A DNA stretch of 64,000 bases from Capsulimonas corticalis. GTDB taxonomy: Bacteria > Armatimonadota > Armatimonadia > Armatimonadales > Capsulimonadaceae. Every line of letters starts with the position of its first letter. Within the stretch, counting starts at the first letter, position 1. The notes under the pieces are model-generated. The model ran no database searches, was not told the origin of the DNA, and was given only the letters and a program-made list of their open reading frames with translations. This document shows positions 49,261-57,502 of this stretch, one piece after another. Position numbers and translations under genes: made by a program. The DNA lies in contig NZ_AP025739.1 in NCBI RefSeq assembly GCF_003574315.2, positions 6,324,001 through 6,388,000 of the forward strand, in the 5' to 3' direction.

Positions 49261-51194
49261 TAGCGCCTCCCTCGTCCGAAGCTATGCGTGGTTCCTTTGC
49301 GCCCGGTCCCCGAAGAGACCGTGGAAGGGATCGCGCCGACGATGGGGTAGGACGCCGCAGTGGATCCGCCGGAGTCGCTGGCGACGACCTGGAAATAAAG
49401 CGCTGTGCCGTTGGTCTGGCTGCCCAGGGTGAATGTGGTCGCGCTCTGGGAGCTGCTGGCGGTGGACAGAGACGTCGGCGCCGTGCCGTAGTTGACGACA
49501 TACGTCAGACTGCCGCTGTTGCCGGTCGCCGCCGTCCAGCTGAGCTTGACGGTCCCGCTGGCGGCCGCCGCGTATGTGACTGATGTGTAGCCGGCGACAA
49601 GCGCGGGCGTTGCGGATGGCGTCACGGAGACGGAGGCAGATGTCACGACCGTGCTGGCGTTGTCCGTGTAGCGCATCCGGACGTAGTAGGTCGTGCCGTT
49701 GGTCAGTCCCGTGATCGTTCCCGAGCGCGTCGTCAGTCCCGATCCGGCGCCGGGCGTGCTGAAGGTGGCGTTGTCGGTCGAGATCTGGACCTGGTACGCG
49801 TAGGGCAGAACGCCATTCGTGGCGTCCGTCGCCGTGAAGGTGATCTGATTGACTCCCGCTGTGGGCGTGATCGTCCCTGCCGTCAAGGCTGCCGGCGTCG
49901 TCGTTGTGATCGTCTGTGTCGCGCCGGAAGGCCCCGTGATTGTCAGTGTGGCTCCGGAGGCCGTGCCCGGGTTGATACTGAGCGTGGCGGCCGTCGTGCT
50001 CGACGCCGATTGCGAAACGATCGATGCGCCTGTTCCGCCCGTCATCGTAAACTGCGTTGTGCTGCCAGTGTTGAAGTTGGTTCCTGTGCCGACGATCGTC
50101 ACAGTTTGAGCGCTGTTATTCGCCGCCAGCGTGGTCGGACTTCGGGTAAACGACGGTGCGGTCGGCGTAAAGGTCGCGCTGAAGCTGTCCGTCGTGTCCG
50201 TGAACGTCTGCGCGCCGGTGGGCAGCGTCCCCGGGTTGTAGGTCAGCGTATAGGTGCCTGGGCCACTATTGTAGGTCGTGCTGATCGGCGTCGTTGAGGC
50301 GCCTGTTCCGCCTGATATCGTGAAAGAGGCCGTGGTGGAGAGCGTCGTACCGGAGTTTGGCGTGACCGTGACCGACTGCGTCGTGCCGTTGGCGTAGACG
50401 GTGCCGGAGGTCGCCGCGACCGTAAAGCCAGGGACAGGCGCATTGTCAAGGATGTTGACGTCGTCCACCTGGCCGGCGCCCGATCCCGTTTCCACGATGC
50501 CGCAAAAACCGTTCTGGTAGGCGGAGCTTGAGTCGGTGACCGTGGTATCCCAGGTCATGGCGTCGTTGCGCGTCGGCGAGTTTGCGTAGATCCTCGCCTT
50601 GATGATCTGCGTGGTTGTGCCGCTGATATCCACATCGACGGAATAGTTGCCGGTGGGCAGAGAGGTTCCGGCAGAAATCCCTAACGACGAGAGATTTGAA
50701 TAGCCCGCGTCCGTCCCGAGCGTCGTCAGCGTTCCCACCGTCGTATATCGACCCGACGTCACCGCGCGTCCCGTGATCTTTCGAACGCCGATCTTGCCGG
50801 CCGAGGGAGCAATGGTGATTTCGTACGCATTGCCGTTTGTGTCGGAATGGACGATGATATAGGTCTGTGAGCTGGCGGCGGCGTAGTAAACCGTGCTGTG
50901 CCAGGTACACGCGCCGTACGATGTCGCATACCACCCTGTCGCCGTGCCGCTGGCAAAGGAGAGCGAGTTCGGCGAGCTGCCGGGGTGCGTGGTCGCCACC
51001 TTGTCATTGGTATTCAAGGTCCAGCCCGCAGGCTGGTTGCCGACCGTCAATCCATCAAAATTCTCGCTGTAATTCGCTGCGGCGGCGGTCTTGGGCGTCG
51101 CCACGACCAGCACAACGGACGACACGCCGAGCGCGATCAGAAACAGGAGTAAAGCATAGAGGGAGCGAAGTGATCGCATGGGGGAAGATCGCAT
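49260..51194 (-). CDS. Exported multi-domain protein with fibronectin III repeats
   Basis: 644 residues. A signal peptide or anchor (LYALLLFLIALGVSSVVLVV) is followed by a LamG-like domain (YSENFDGLTVGNQPAGWTLN to about 245), two IPT/TIG-like repeats, then FN3 domains (YQVQISTDNATFSTPGAGSG, TYYVRMRYTDNAST; KLSWTAATGNSGSLTYVVNY). The first codons are duplicated (ATGCGATC twice), so two ATGs with the same context compete. It is probably a surface or fibre protein that binds sugar. Confidence 0.65.
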   Translation of the reverse strand: MRSSPMRSLRSLYALLLFLIALGVSSVVLVVATPKTAAAANYSENFDGLTVGNQPAGWTLNTNDKVATTHPGSSPNSLSFASGTATGWYATSYGACTWHSTVYYAAASSQTYIIVHSDTNGNAYEITIAPSAGKIGVRKITGRAVTSGRYTTVGTLTTLGTDAGYSNLSSLGISAGTSLPTGNYSVDVDISGTTTQIIKARIYANSPTRNDAMTWDTTVTDSSSAYQNGFCGIVETGSGAGQVDDVNILDNAPVPGFTVAATSGTVYANGTTQSVTVTPNSGTTLSTTASFTISGGTGASTTPISTTYNSGPGTYTLTYNPGTLPTGAQTFTDTTDSFSATFTPTAPSFTRSPTTLAANNSAQTVTIVGTGTNFNTGSTTQFTMTGGTGASIVSQSASSTTAATLSINPGTASGATLTITGPSGATQTITTTTPAALTAGTITPTAGVNQITFTATDATNGVLPYAYQVQISTDNATFSTPGAGSGLTTRSGTITGLTNGTTYYVRMRYTDNASTVVTSASVSVTPSATPALVAGYTSVTYAAAASGTVKLSWTAATGNSGSLTYVVNYGTAPTSLSTASSSQSATTFTLGSQTNGTALYFQVVASDSGGSTAASYPIVGAIPSTVSSGTGRKGTTHSFGRGRR

Positions 51195-51267
51195 GGGGCA
51201 ATACTCCAGACGTGAAAAAAGCCGCCTCCGGAGCGGAGCGGCCGAGGAAGAATTATCCAGAGCGGTG

Positions 51268-51384
51268 TTATCGGTTTTTGATTTCGGTTCGCTGGCCGCG
51301 CAACGCGATCCCGATCACGCAAAATCCAACAACGGCGAAGATCATTACAACGAAGTCCATGATGACCACCCAGGTATGAGTCAT
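51268..51384 (-). CDS. 38-residue membrane peptide
   Basis: MTHTWVVIMDFVVMIFAVVG continues into FCVIGIALRGQRTEIKNR. One membrane span with a basic C-terminal tail. It lies between two terminators and the next large gene. A hairpin-forming inverted repeat (TGAGTCATG with CATGACTCA) surrounds the start region. Small phage membrane peptides of this kind often remain unannotated. Confidence 0.5.
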   Translation of the reverse strand: MTHTWVVIMDFVVMIFAVVGFCVIGIALRGQRTEIKNR

Positions 51385-51415
51385 GTTCGCGTATTGGCGT
51401 GAGCATGACTCAAAG

Positions 51416-51476
51416 AAAAAGCCATCTCACGACAATCGTGGATGGCAACAAAAAGGGCTTCACCGAAGTGAAGCCC
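51416..51476 (-). terminator. Two tandem rho-independent terminators
   Basis: GGGCTTCAC-CGAA-GTGAAGCCC (51455-51476) with A-rich left flank, and GCCATCTCACGA-CAA-TCGTGGATGGC (51421-51446), also with AAAAA to its left. Both read as hairpin plus T-tract on the minus strand, after the membrane-protein gene 51552-51995. Confidence 0.82.
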
Positions 51477-51551
51477 CTAACCGAATTATTCGAAATGTGA
51501 GAACTCTGTCGCTGAGCTAAGCCCAGGAGCTTACCCGAAGATCACTATCGT

Positions 51552-51995
51552 TTAACCGAAGCTAAAACGCTGCGGAACGATATGACCGAAGAAGTTGTCC
51601 TTGCTTTGGCGTAGCGTCTTACCCTGCCGATGGTCGGACTGGGCCGAAGACAGAAGGAACAGGACAAGGACCGGCATAATCAGGCTCATCACGAACGATA
51701 GCGTGAGAAGAGTCAGTGCGGCCAGCATCGCGCTGACGGCGGTTGCGGTGGAGCTGCTGCCCTCCACGGAAATACAGGAGTGGTTGCAGACAAAGGTCAA
51801 AAACGCCAGCGATCCGCCGATTGTCAGTACCGCGATTGCCGAGATCACGAAAGTCGATAATAGAGCGGAGGCATGGAGACGCACTGCCGCTGCTCCCGTA
51901 AGGCAAAGCAAAACGGTGAGTCCCAGGCCCAGTCCCCATGTCACGGCGTTTCGGAGCAAGATGTTCGTACGAATGTTGGAAACTTTTGCTTGCAT
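51552..51995 (-). CDS. Small integral membrane protein
   Basis: 147 residues with four hydrophobic segments: about 16-38 (VTWGLGLGLTVLLCLTGAAA), 43-68, 84-100 and 100-118. The N- and C-termini are basic and polar. No family is recognised. It forms a single-gene unit between terminators on both sides, so it is regulated apart from the tail genes. Confidence 0.62.
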   Translation of the reverse strand: MQAKVSNIRTNILLRNAVTWGLGLGLTVLLCLTGAAAVRLHASALLSTFVISAIAVLTIGGSLAFLTFVCNHSCISVEGSSSTATAVSAMLAALTLLTLSFVMSLIMPVLVLFLLSSAQSDHRQGKTLRQSKDNFFGHIVPQRFSFG

Positions 51996-52032
51996 ATTCC
52001 TAACAGTCGTCCTTCGTGAGTTCTAAAAACAA

Positions 52033-52059
52033 CGGCCCCAGCTGGTATTGCTGGGGCCG
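52033..52059 (-). terminator. Rho-independent terminator
   Basis: CGGCCCCAGC-TGGTATT-GCTGGGGCCG, 10-bp stem, followed on the minus strand by TTGTTTTTAG. It ends the toxin-like/DUF6941 unit. Confidence 0.82.
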
Positions 52060-52071
52060 CGTCACTGATGT

Positions 52072-52518
52072 TTATTCTGACTGCTTAACAGAAACGTGAG
52101 TAACCTCAATAGGGTAATCCGCTTTGATCTGCCATTCTCCGGGAGATTCTGACGAGTAAGTGCGTAAATACAGCTTTAGCTCGTAATTCCCCTGTGGAGT
52201 AGGAAAATTCGTAGATCGTAAAATTGTATTTGCAGATCTAAGTGTGAGCACTAATGGGGAGACGAATTCAAGCAGTACATCACCCTTAGGTCCCACCAGT
52301 TCAATCTTCTGCTCGTAGTCCTTCCCCTCGTCCTCTGGGATAGTCCGCCACGCAGAAATAATTGCCCATTCCTGAGGAACTACATCAGTATCCAGGATTT
52401 CAGTGCCCTCAAATATTCCAACATCAATGTAGCTCCAGAGAGCTACGGCTGTCAGGGTGTTATCGTCACCGTCTCGTATCGCCTTACGACAGGCGGCAAA
52501 TAGCAAAAGCCGGGGCAT
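52072..52518 (-). CDS. DUF6941-like protein
   Basis: 148 residues from ATG 52518 (MPRLLLFAACRKAIRDGDDN). The start with LLLFAACRKAIRD and LTAVALWSYIDVGI and the beta-rich body (QEWAIISAWRTIPEDEGKDY, YELKLYLRTYSSESPGEWQI) recall the unknown family DUF6941. Its start lies inside the end of the preceding gene, so the two are co-transcribed. No function is known. Confidence 0.55.
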   Translation of the reverse strand: MPRLLLFAACRKAIRDGDDNTLTAVALWSYIDVGIFEGTEILDTDVVPQEWAIISAWRTIPEDEGKDYEQKIELVGPKGDVLLEFVSPLVLTLRSANTILRSTNFPTPQGNYELKLYLRTYSSESPGEWQIKADYPIEVTHVSVKQSE

Positions 52519-52954
52519 CTCTACCAACCTTTGAACCGTGGATTTCTAATCGATCGCTGAGAATTGCTCCCGCTCCGAAACTTGACCGCATGGCGGATAA
52601 CGCTGAAGGCTCAGGCTTCAATTCAATAAAGATGACGAAGCCCGGAGGCGTCACGACGGCTTCAGAAGACAGGTATTGCAATGCAATGGCTCGTTCCTCC
52701 TCGCGAGTAAGCGTGATGCAAGCTTGCTTAAGCTGCGTACGCGCGCTCCATCCCCGTGGCGGACCATCCCATTCGGCAAACCATGGCGCCCCACGCATGA
52801 TCCACGCGTGGCGAAGCTCATCATGCGTCTGCTCGTAATCATCAAACCCAAATTGGGTCCCACAGCAGAAACAAATGGCCTCATTCACAGGAGGTTCTAA
52901 CATTCCGTGATAATAACACACCGGGCATTCAAATTTGTGGTCTACAGCGATCAT
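52484..52954 (-). CDS. Zinc-ribbon protein, possible immunity partner
   Basis: 156 residues. CPVCYYHGMLEPPVNE and ICFCCGTQFGFDDYEQTHDE form a CPxC-type zinc ribbon followed by LRHAWIMRGAPWFAEWDGPP, a pattern found in small proteins near polymorphic-toxin genes. It overlaps the end of the toxin-like gene by 26 bases, the usual toxin-then-immunity order. That role is inferred from context only. The C-terminal half (AIALQYLSSEAVVTPPGFVI) has no known motif. Confidence 0.55.
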   Translation of the reverse strand: MIAVDHKFECPVCYYHGMLEPPVNEAICFCCGTQFGFDDYEQTHDELRHAWIMRGAPWFAEWDGPPRGWSARTQLKQACITLTREEERAIALQYLSSEAVVTPPGFVIFIELKPEPSALSAMRSSFGAGAILSDRLEIHGSKVGRDAPAFAICRLS

Positions 52955-53279
52955 GGTAATATTTAAGGTTCGGCACTCGATTAAAGCGTGGATTTGGCTT
53001 CATATAGGTCCGAATGAAGCCATTTCTCCCCAGGATCGCGAACTCCTCTGTCATCGTATCGAATCGAACTCGATCTCCATCGACCGAGCACTCATGAATT
53101 CTTCCGTAGGCTAGACAAGAACAGCTCGGACAGGCCCGACAAACCGATGCAGGGGGAGGTAACTGACGCTCGATAAAGGCTGCGGCTTTTGCTTCATATT
53201 CAGTCGCGGTTGTAACGCCAAATTCTTGTTTGTGTTTTGTAAAGTGTGCTTGAAGGAGTCCAGGGTCAAAGTTAACCAA
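52929..53279 (-). CDS. Stand-alone polymorphic-toxin-like domain
   Basis: 116 residues from a TTG at 53279; the frame is closed upstream and contains no ATG. HFTKHKQEFGVTTATEYEAK, then RVRFDTMTEEFAILGRNGFI and RTYMKPNP are typical of a C-terminal toxin domain on Rhs/CdiA-type proteins, here without the carrier. A Cys-rich insertion (CRACPSCSCLAYG) is unusual. It may be a toxin fragment left from a larger gene or a free toxin. The weak start suggests low expression. Confidence 0.55.
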   Translation of the reverse strand: MVNFDPGLLQAHFTKHKQEFGVTTATEYEAKAAAFIERQLPPPASVCRACPSCSCLAYGRIHECSVDGDRVRFDTMTEEFAILGRNGFIRTYMKPNPRFNRVPNLKYYHDRCRPQI

Positions 53280-53562
53280 TGATATCGCTCGCTTGGCTTG
53301 CAGTGAGCTACATCATACTGGATTTTCGGTTTCCTGTCTAGCCCCCATTAGAGTATACGTAAATTTTCCTCTATTCAATCCAATCGCTCCCGTCCCTCCC
53401 TACATAACAGTAGACCCTACGCATCCCGTTCCCCTTCACAAGAGCGATCTCCCTCAAACCCTAACCTTGATCTGTCTGCGCGGGAACTCCCCGTCCCTCG
53501 GCGCCGCCACGCTCGAATTGCTCAAGGGAATCCTGCCCGTCTCGTTGCAATGCAGCTCCGCC

Positions 53563-55242
53563 TTAATTCAGCAACGCCTCAGCGAAGCTACCGCCGCTCT
53601 GCGCGGGAACAGTCGCGGTATCGGTTCCGGTGGCCGTGTCCGTAACGGCGATGATGGGGCTTGCGGCGAAGTCCATCGTATCGGTCCCGACGCCCGCATC
53701 GGCGACGGGGATACTCGCGCTGGCGGACGAGATCGAGATCGCGACGCCGATCGACTGCCCGTAGGCGTTGTCGGTCACCGCGCCGGAGGCGTTTACCTCC
53801 GTCGTCTCAAACCCGATCCCCATCTCATGCGCTTCAGCGAGGAAGCCACCGACAACCTGAGTATCTGTGCTCACGGCGCTATCCGCGACGTTGATCCCCT
53901 GTGACGGGCCTATCGGAGACTCAGATCCAACGCCGGCGTCAGTCACTCCAATCGTGGCCGCCATACCCTGGGTATCCGAACTAACCGCGCTGTCCGAGAC
54001 CGTGACGATGCGCCCCGTGCCGGCCGCGCTGTCCGCGCCGACGGCGCTGTCGGTCATCGACTTGATGACGCCAGTATCGGGCGTGGTGTCGAAGGAGCAG
54101 TAGAGAGGCGCGGCGCCAGGAACGCTCTGGTAATAGGCGGTGAAATAGTTCGCCAGACCAATTGAGGGCGTCGTGCCCGGCGGAACCGTGATTGTGAACG
54201 TCCCTGCGGAATACGACACGTTCCAGCCACTGGCGACGAACGAATCCGCGATGCTGGAGGAGCCAAGAAAGATCTGCCAGGATCCGGCGAGCGGCGCGGC
54301 GGATGAACTGCCGGCGCTCGCGACCGTTCCCGTTGTGCCGGCGGCAATCGAGACGCGGCCGATCAAGACCGCTACGGAATCGGAGGCGGTGGCGGCGTCG
54401 GAGAAGCCGGCGAGAAGTCCGGCGCGCCCCTGATCGTCGCCGACCGCGCTGTCCGAGACATTGATCGTCGAGACCATGAGTGTCGGGATTGCGGTGATAT
54501 AGCGAAGGGCAGGATGAGGAAGGAATATCGAGTAGGGCGCCGCAGCAATCGCCGAGATTTCGCCCTGGGAGAGTGGGCGATTTGCGTAGTACAGATATTC
54601 CGTCTGACTATTCGTCCCAAGGTCTGATGCAGGGAAATTATAGCGTCCGCCGATTTGGAATGTGGAGGCGGGAGCAACCGCAACAGGCGGCGTTGTCGTT
54701 GAAGCGATCAATACACCGTTGCGATAAAAAAAACTTCCCGCCGGGGACCATGTGAATGCATAGTCCTGCCAAAGATTGGGTGTGATCAGAGCGTTGCTGG
54801 CGGCAATATGTACTCGGTCGTCACCGCCAGCGCTGCTATTCCATCCGACATCAATAATGCTGGATGCGCCGAATTTATGAGCGGTTAACTCGTTATTGGA
54901 GGTGCTCCACGACCAAAATGTATGAGTATTCCCGTCGTTATAAACGAAGTTCGGATAGACACTCCAGAGAATCGTCCCCGCCGCCGTGGGCAAGTTCGAA
55001 AGGTTCGTGTCAACCCATGCCGATCCGTTATTGGTCGGACAGGACCCCTTCGCACTGGGCTTCCATAGCATGTTGTGCATGGTCGCCACTTTGCCGGACA
55101 CAGCGTCAGAGGGAACGCCGCTCGCCTCCGTAAACCCCCATGCCCCAACAATCCCATAGTCTTTGACCTTGACTGGATCAAGCTCGGGGTTTGGGTAGGC
55201 AGGTTTCTGTGCCCCTAAACGACTAATGATTTCAAGGGCCAT
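53563..55242 (-). CDS. LamG-domain protein with DSAVGxD repeats
   Basis: 559 residues. The first 240 form a LamG-like concanavalin fold (YGIVGAWGFTEASGVPSDAV, ILWSVYPNFVYNDGNTHTFW, DYAFTWSPAGSFFYRNGVLI, YLYYANRPLSQGEISAIAAA). The remainder holds about eight copies of a 17-18 residue unit of the type INVSDSAVGDD, broken by a beta domain at 310-390. Such repeats are common in phage tail proteins and are probably fibrous. The 283 bp after it, up to the toxin-like gene, hold no gene. Confidence 0.68.
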   Translation of the reverse strand: MALEIISRLGAQKPAYPNPELDPVKVKDYGIVGAWGFTEASGVPSDAVSGKVATMHNMLWKPSAKGSCPTNNGSAWVDTNLSNLPTAAGTILWSVYPNFVYNDGNTHTFWSWSTSNNELTAHKFGASSIIDVGWNSSAGGDDRVHIAASNALITPNLWQDYAFTWSPAGSFFYRNGVLIASTTTPPVAVAPASTFQIGGRYNFPASDLGTNSQTEYLYYANRPLSQGEISAIAAAPYSIFLPHPALRYITAIPTLMVSTINVSDSAVGDDQGRAGLLAGFSDAATASDSVAVLIGRVSIAAGTTGTVASAGSSSAAPLAGSWQIFLGSSSIADSFVASGWNVSYSAGTFTITVPPGTTPSIGLANYFTAYYQSVPGAAPLYCSFDTTPDTGVIKSMTDSAVGADSAAGTGRIVTVSDSAVSSDTQGMAATIGVTDAGVGSESPIGPSQGINVADSAVSTDTQVVGGFLAEAHEMGIGFETTEVNASGAVTDNAYGQSIGVAISISSASASIPVADAGVGTDTMDFAASPIIAVTDTATGTDTATVPAQSGGSFAEALLN

Positions 55243-55290
55243 AGTTTAGCAACCGCCGTAGTTGAAGTTTGACAACCGCCGTTAGGAAGC
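55243..55290 (-). repeat. 23-bp duplication directly before a start codon
   Basis: Two degenerate units centred on AACCGCCGT (plus-strand view) lie at about 55245-55267 and 55268-55290. The start codon of the LamG protein is inside the last unit. Confidence 0.75.
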
Positions 55291-55312
55291 ATTCTGAAAT
55301 ACTGATCTAGCG

Positions 55313-55711
55313 CTAAACCGTCGTTTGGTTGGTGTAAGTGTCCAATGTCGCTGAGACAGCCGTCAGACCGTTTGCCGTGTCCAGATTGGTTAGTGTAATT
55401 TGATAAACACCAGGCGAAAGCGTCAATCCATCAGCAAACGTTGTACTGACGACTCCTGCTGTCAAGACTTGCATGGACGGCCTCTTCACCGTCGCAGTAA
55501 TGGGGGCCGATCCGTACTGACGCCGGACATCGATCTGGATGCCTCCTGCTGATTGCGCAGCGCTGGCTGTTGTGAACTGTACGCACAGGTCGCCGCCGTA
55601 GTCCCCGGAGAGATTGACGTTAAAGGAAACAGAAGCTGAGTTCGCCAGCGCCTGAGGGGCAAGCGCGTTGCCGGAAGCGCCTGCTGTCCTCGTTAGTGTT
55701 GTTGTGCTCAT
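55313..55711 (-). CDS. Small beta-sandwich virion protein
   Basis: 132 residues. Beta-rich throughout (ASVSFNVNLSGDYGGDLCVQ, GGIQIDVRRQYGSAPITATV, GVYQITLTNLDTANGLTAVS). It looks like a compact decoration or fibre-base domain. No ribosome-binding site stands out. The acyltransferase gene is divergent from it. Confidence 0.6.
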   Translation of the reverse strand: MSTTTLTRTAGASGNALAPQALANSASVSFNVNLSGDYGGDLCVQFTTASAAQSAGGIQIDVRRQYGSAPITATVKRPSMQVLTAGVVSTTFADGLTLSPGVYQITLTNLDTANGLTAVSATLDTYTNQTTV

Positions 55712-55808
55712 ACTTAACCTTGTTTAATTTCTTTTGAATATCTGTGAGGCGGCAACCTTTTGCCGAGATCATTGTCTGTTATAATAACAACGAAAAGGAA
55801 CTCGAATT

Positions 55809-56849
55809 TTGCAAACATTGAGCAGAGGGATTGAGGAGCAGGTAAATCCTGAAAAGCGTGAGATATCTCGCGTCAGCTGGTCCGTCCTGGCCATCATGAG
55901 GTTTTATTTAGCGGTCATGGTCGTGTTCTACCATGTTCCGTTTTTTTGCGCATCAACGGATATCGCGGTAAAAATCAGCAAATTTTTACCAGGGTACGCT
56001 GCCGTTCTGGTATTCATGTTGATTTCAGGTTACTCGATCGCTCATTCAGCCGCTACGCAACCCAAAGGCTTTTACCTGAGGAGAATTGAGCGTGTTTTCC
56101 CTGTGTACCTTGCGTCGATTGTATTGGCCTGCCTTGGATGGGCGATTTATGGACCGGCGCCAGTTTCAGCGGTTGGCCTCTTTGAAGCGCCTGCTTCAGT
56201 ATGGACCGTGGTCGCAAACTTTTTCATGCTTCAAGGCACTCTCACTGATCACCTGCAAACAAATCAGGTCACATGGAGTCTCAGTATAGAATGCCTATTT
56301 TACTTGTTTGCGCCGCTGTTCACTCGGACATCGACACGAAACCTGCTCATTCTCTGGGCAGTGTCGGCGTTGTTATATCTGATTCCCGCCGCGTTTCATT
56401 TGCCTGAACCAAACAGTTCGAAGTATGGGCTTGGAGCGATCATGCTTCTCTGGTCGTGGCTGATCGGGTTTTTGATCTATCGCCACCAATCCGAATCCTG
56501 GGTATGGATATTGGCGTTAGTATCCGGCGGCTTTCTAATCTCGCACTATGACCTTGGAGTATGTGTGTATTCAGGATATATGTATACGCTCGCAGTCGTA
56601 GTGATCATGATGGTGAAAACGTTGCCAGCTTGGTTAAATAAGATCTCGGGCTACCTGGGAGACCTCAGTTACCCGCTCTACTTGGTCCATTTCCCGACCA
56701 TGCTTCTGCTTGCTTGCTCTGGCAGAACGGCACCGTCTTGGTTGCTCGTGCTGGGAGCCGTCATTATGACTTTATTGGTGTATCACGTGATCGACAAGCC
56801 ATACCGCTCAAAGCTGAAGAAGGCGCGTATGGTGTCAGAGTTAAGCTGA
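55809..56849 (+). CDS. Acyltransferase-3 family membrane protein (OafA type)
   Basis: 346 residues from TTG 55809, with AAAAGGAA upstream. About ten hydrophobic segments. The N-terminal motif region MRFYLAVMVVFYHVPFF carries the catalytic-type His of acyltransferase family 3, and RRIERVFPVYLASIVL is the conserved R-x-x-R-hydrophobic segment. It would O-acetylate surface glycan. TGTTATAAT upstream is an extended -10 promoter of its own. The gene is plus-strand among minus-strand tail genes and AT-richer, so it is probably a horizontally acquired serotype-conversion gene. Confidence 0.8.
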   Translation: MQTLSRGIEEQVNPEKREISRVSWSVLAIMRFYLAVMVVFYHVPFFCASTDIAVKISKFLPGYAAVLVFMLISGYSIAHSAATQPKGFYLRRIERVFPVYLASIVLACLGWAIYGPAPVSAVGLFEAPASVWTVVANFFMLQGTLTDHLQTNQVTWSLSIECLFYLFAPLFTRTSTRNLLILWAVSALLYLIPAAFHLPEPNSSKYGLGAIMLLWSWLIGFLIYRHQSESWVWILALVSGGFLISHYDLGVCVYSGYMYTLAVVVIMMVKTLPAWLNKISGYLGDLSYPLYLVHFPTMLLLACSGRTAPSWLLVLGAVIMTLLVYHVIDKPYRSKLKKARMVSELS

Positions 56850-56876
56850 ATCTGACGCTGTCGATCACGCTCCAGA

Positions 56877-57431
56877 TTATGTAATCGACAGCGTCACCCG
56901 CGCGATCCATGTCGTGCCCGCTGCCTTGGTCCCAAGGGATCCCACCGCACGGTTCAGCACAAAGCCGCTGACGCCGTGCTTGACGCACATCTCATTCCAC
57001 GCATAGTTGCCCTGCGCGCTCCCAAATGTCGCCTGCACGATCAGCGAATTGGTTGTGCCGCCACTTGCGCCGACGGTGATTCCGCCGCTGGCGTCGCTGG
57101 TGACGTAGGTCTTGTTAGAGCTCGCCAGAAGGTCCGTCTGTGCGTTCGAGGCGGCGGTGGCGCTGTCCCCTACCCCAATTTGCGTGTTGGCCTGGGTAAA
57201 TGTGTTGGCGCTCTGACCGACGGCAATGCGAAACAGTTCGTTCAGACCAGTCAGCAAGAACACATTATCCATTGAAACGGTTTCGACCGGCTCCGCCTCG
57301 CGGGCTTCCCAGGCGGCGGCGTGGGCGTCATTGTCAAATTTGAAGACTTCAAAACGGCCGCTCCACCGAGCGCTTTCAGCAATGCCGGAGGCGCACGAAT
57401 TAATTGCCGCAAGGGCGGTGAGGTTTTCCAT
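56877..57431 (-). CDS. Phage structural protein (tail or decoration)
   Basis: 184 residues. Helical N-terminus (LTALAAINSCASGIAESARW), then beta-rich (VETVSMDNVFLLTGLNELFR, TQANTQIGVGDSATAASNAQ, TYVTSDASGGITVGASGGTT, WNEMCVKHGVSGFVLNRAVG). The pattern NTFTQANTQIGVGDS is widespread in phage tail proteins. The final RVTLSIT matches the end of similar decoration proteins. Convergent with the acyltransferase gene. Confidence 0.65.
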   Translation of the reverse strand: MENLTALAAINSCASGIAESARWSGRFEVFKFDNDAHAAAWEAREAEPVETVSMDNVFLLTGLNELFRIAVGQSANTFTQANTQIGVGDSATAASNAQTDLLASSNKTYVTSDASGGITVGASGGTTNSLIVQATFGSAQGNYAWNEMCVKHGVSGFVLNRAVGSLGTKAAGTTWIARVTLSIT

Positions 57432-57502
57432 AGGGGTTCTCCGAGGGAGGACGAGGCCGCGAAAGGCCGGTGACGAGTTGTGAAAATTCAGGCTTTGAAA
57501 GC

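Noticed and set aside
51137-51406. 89-codon minus-strand frame overlapping the 38-residue peptide
   Set aside because: It runs through the start of the next gene and is Arg/Pro/Cys-rich without hydrophobic pattern; the membrane-peptide frame is more natural.
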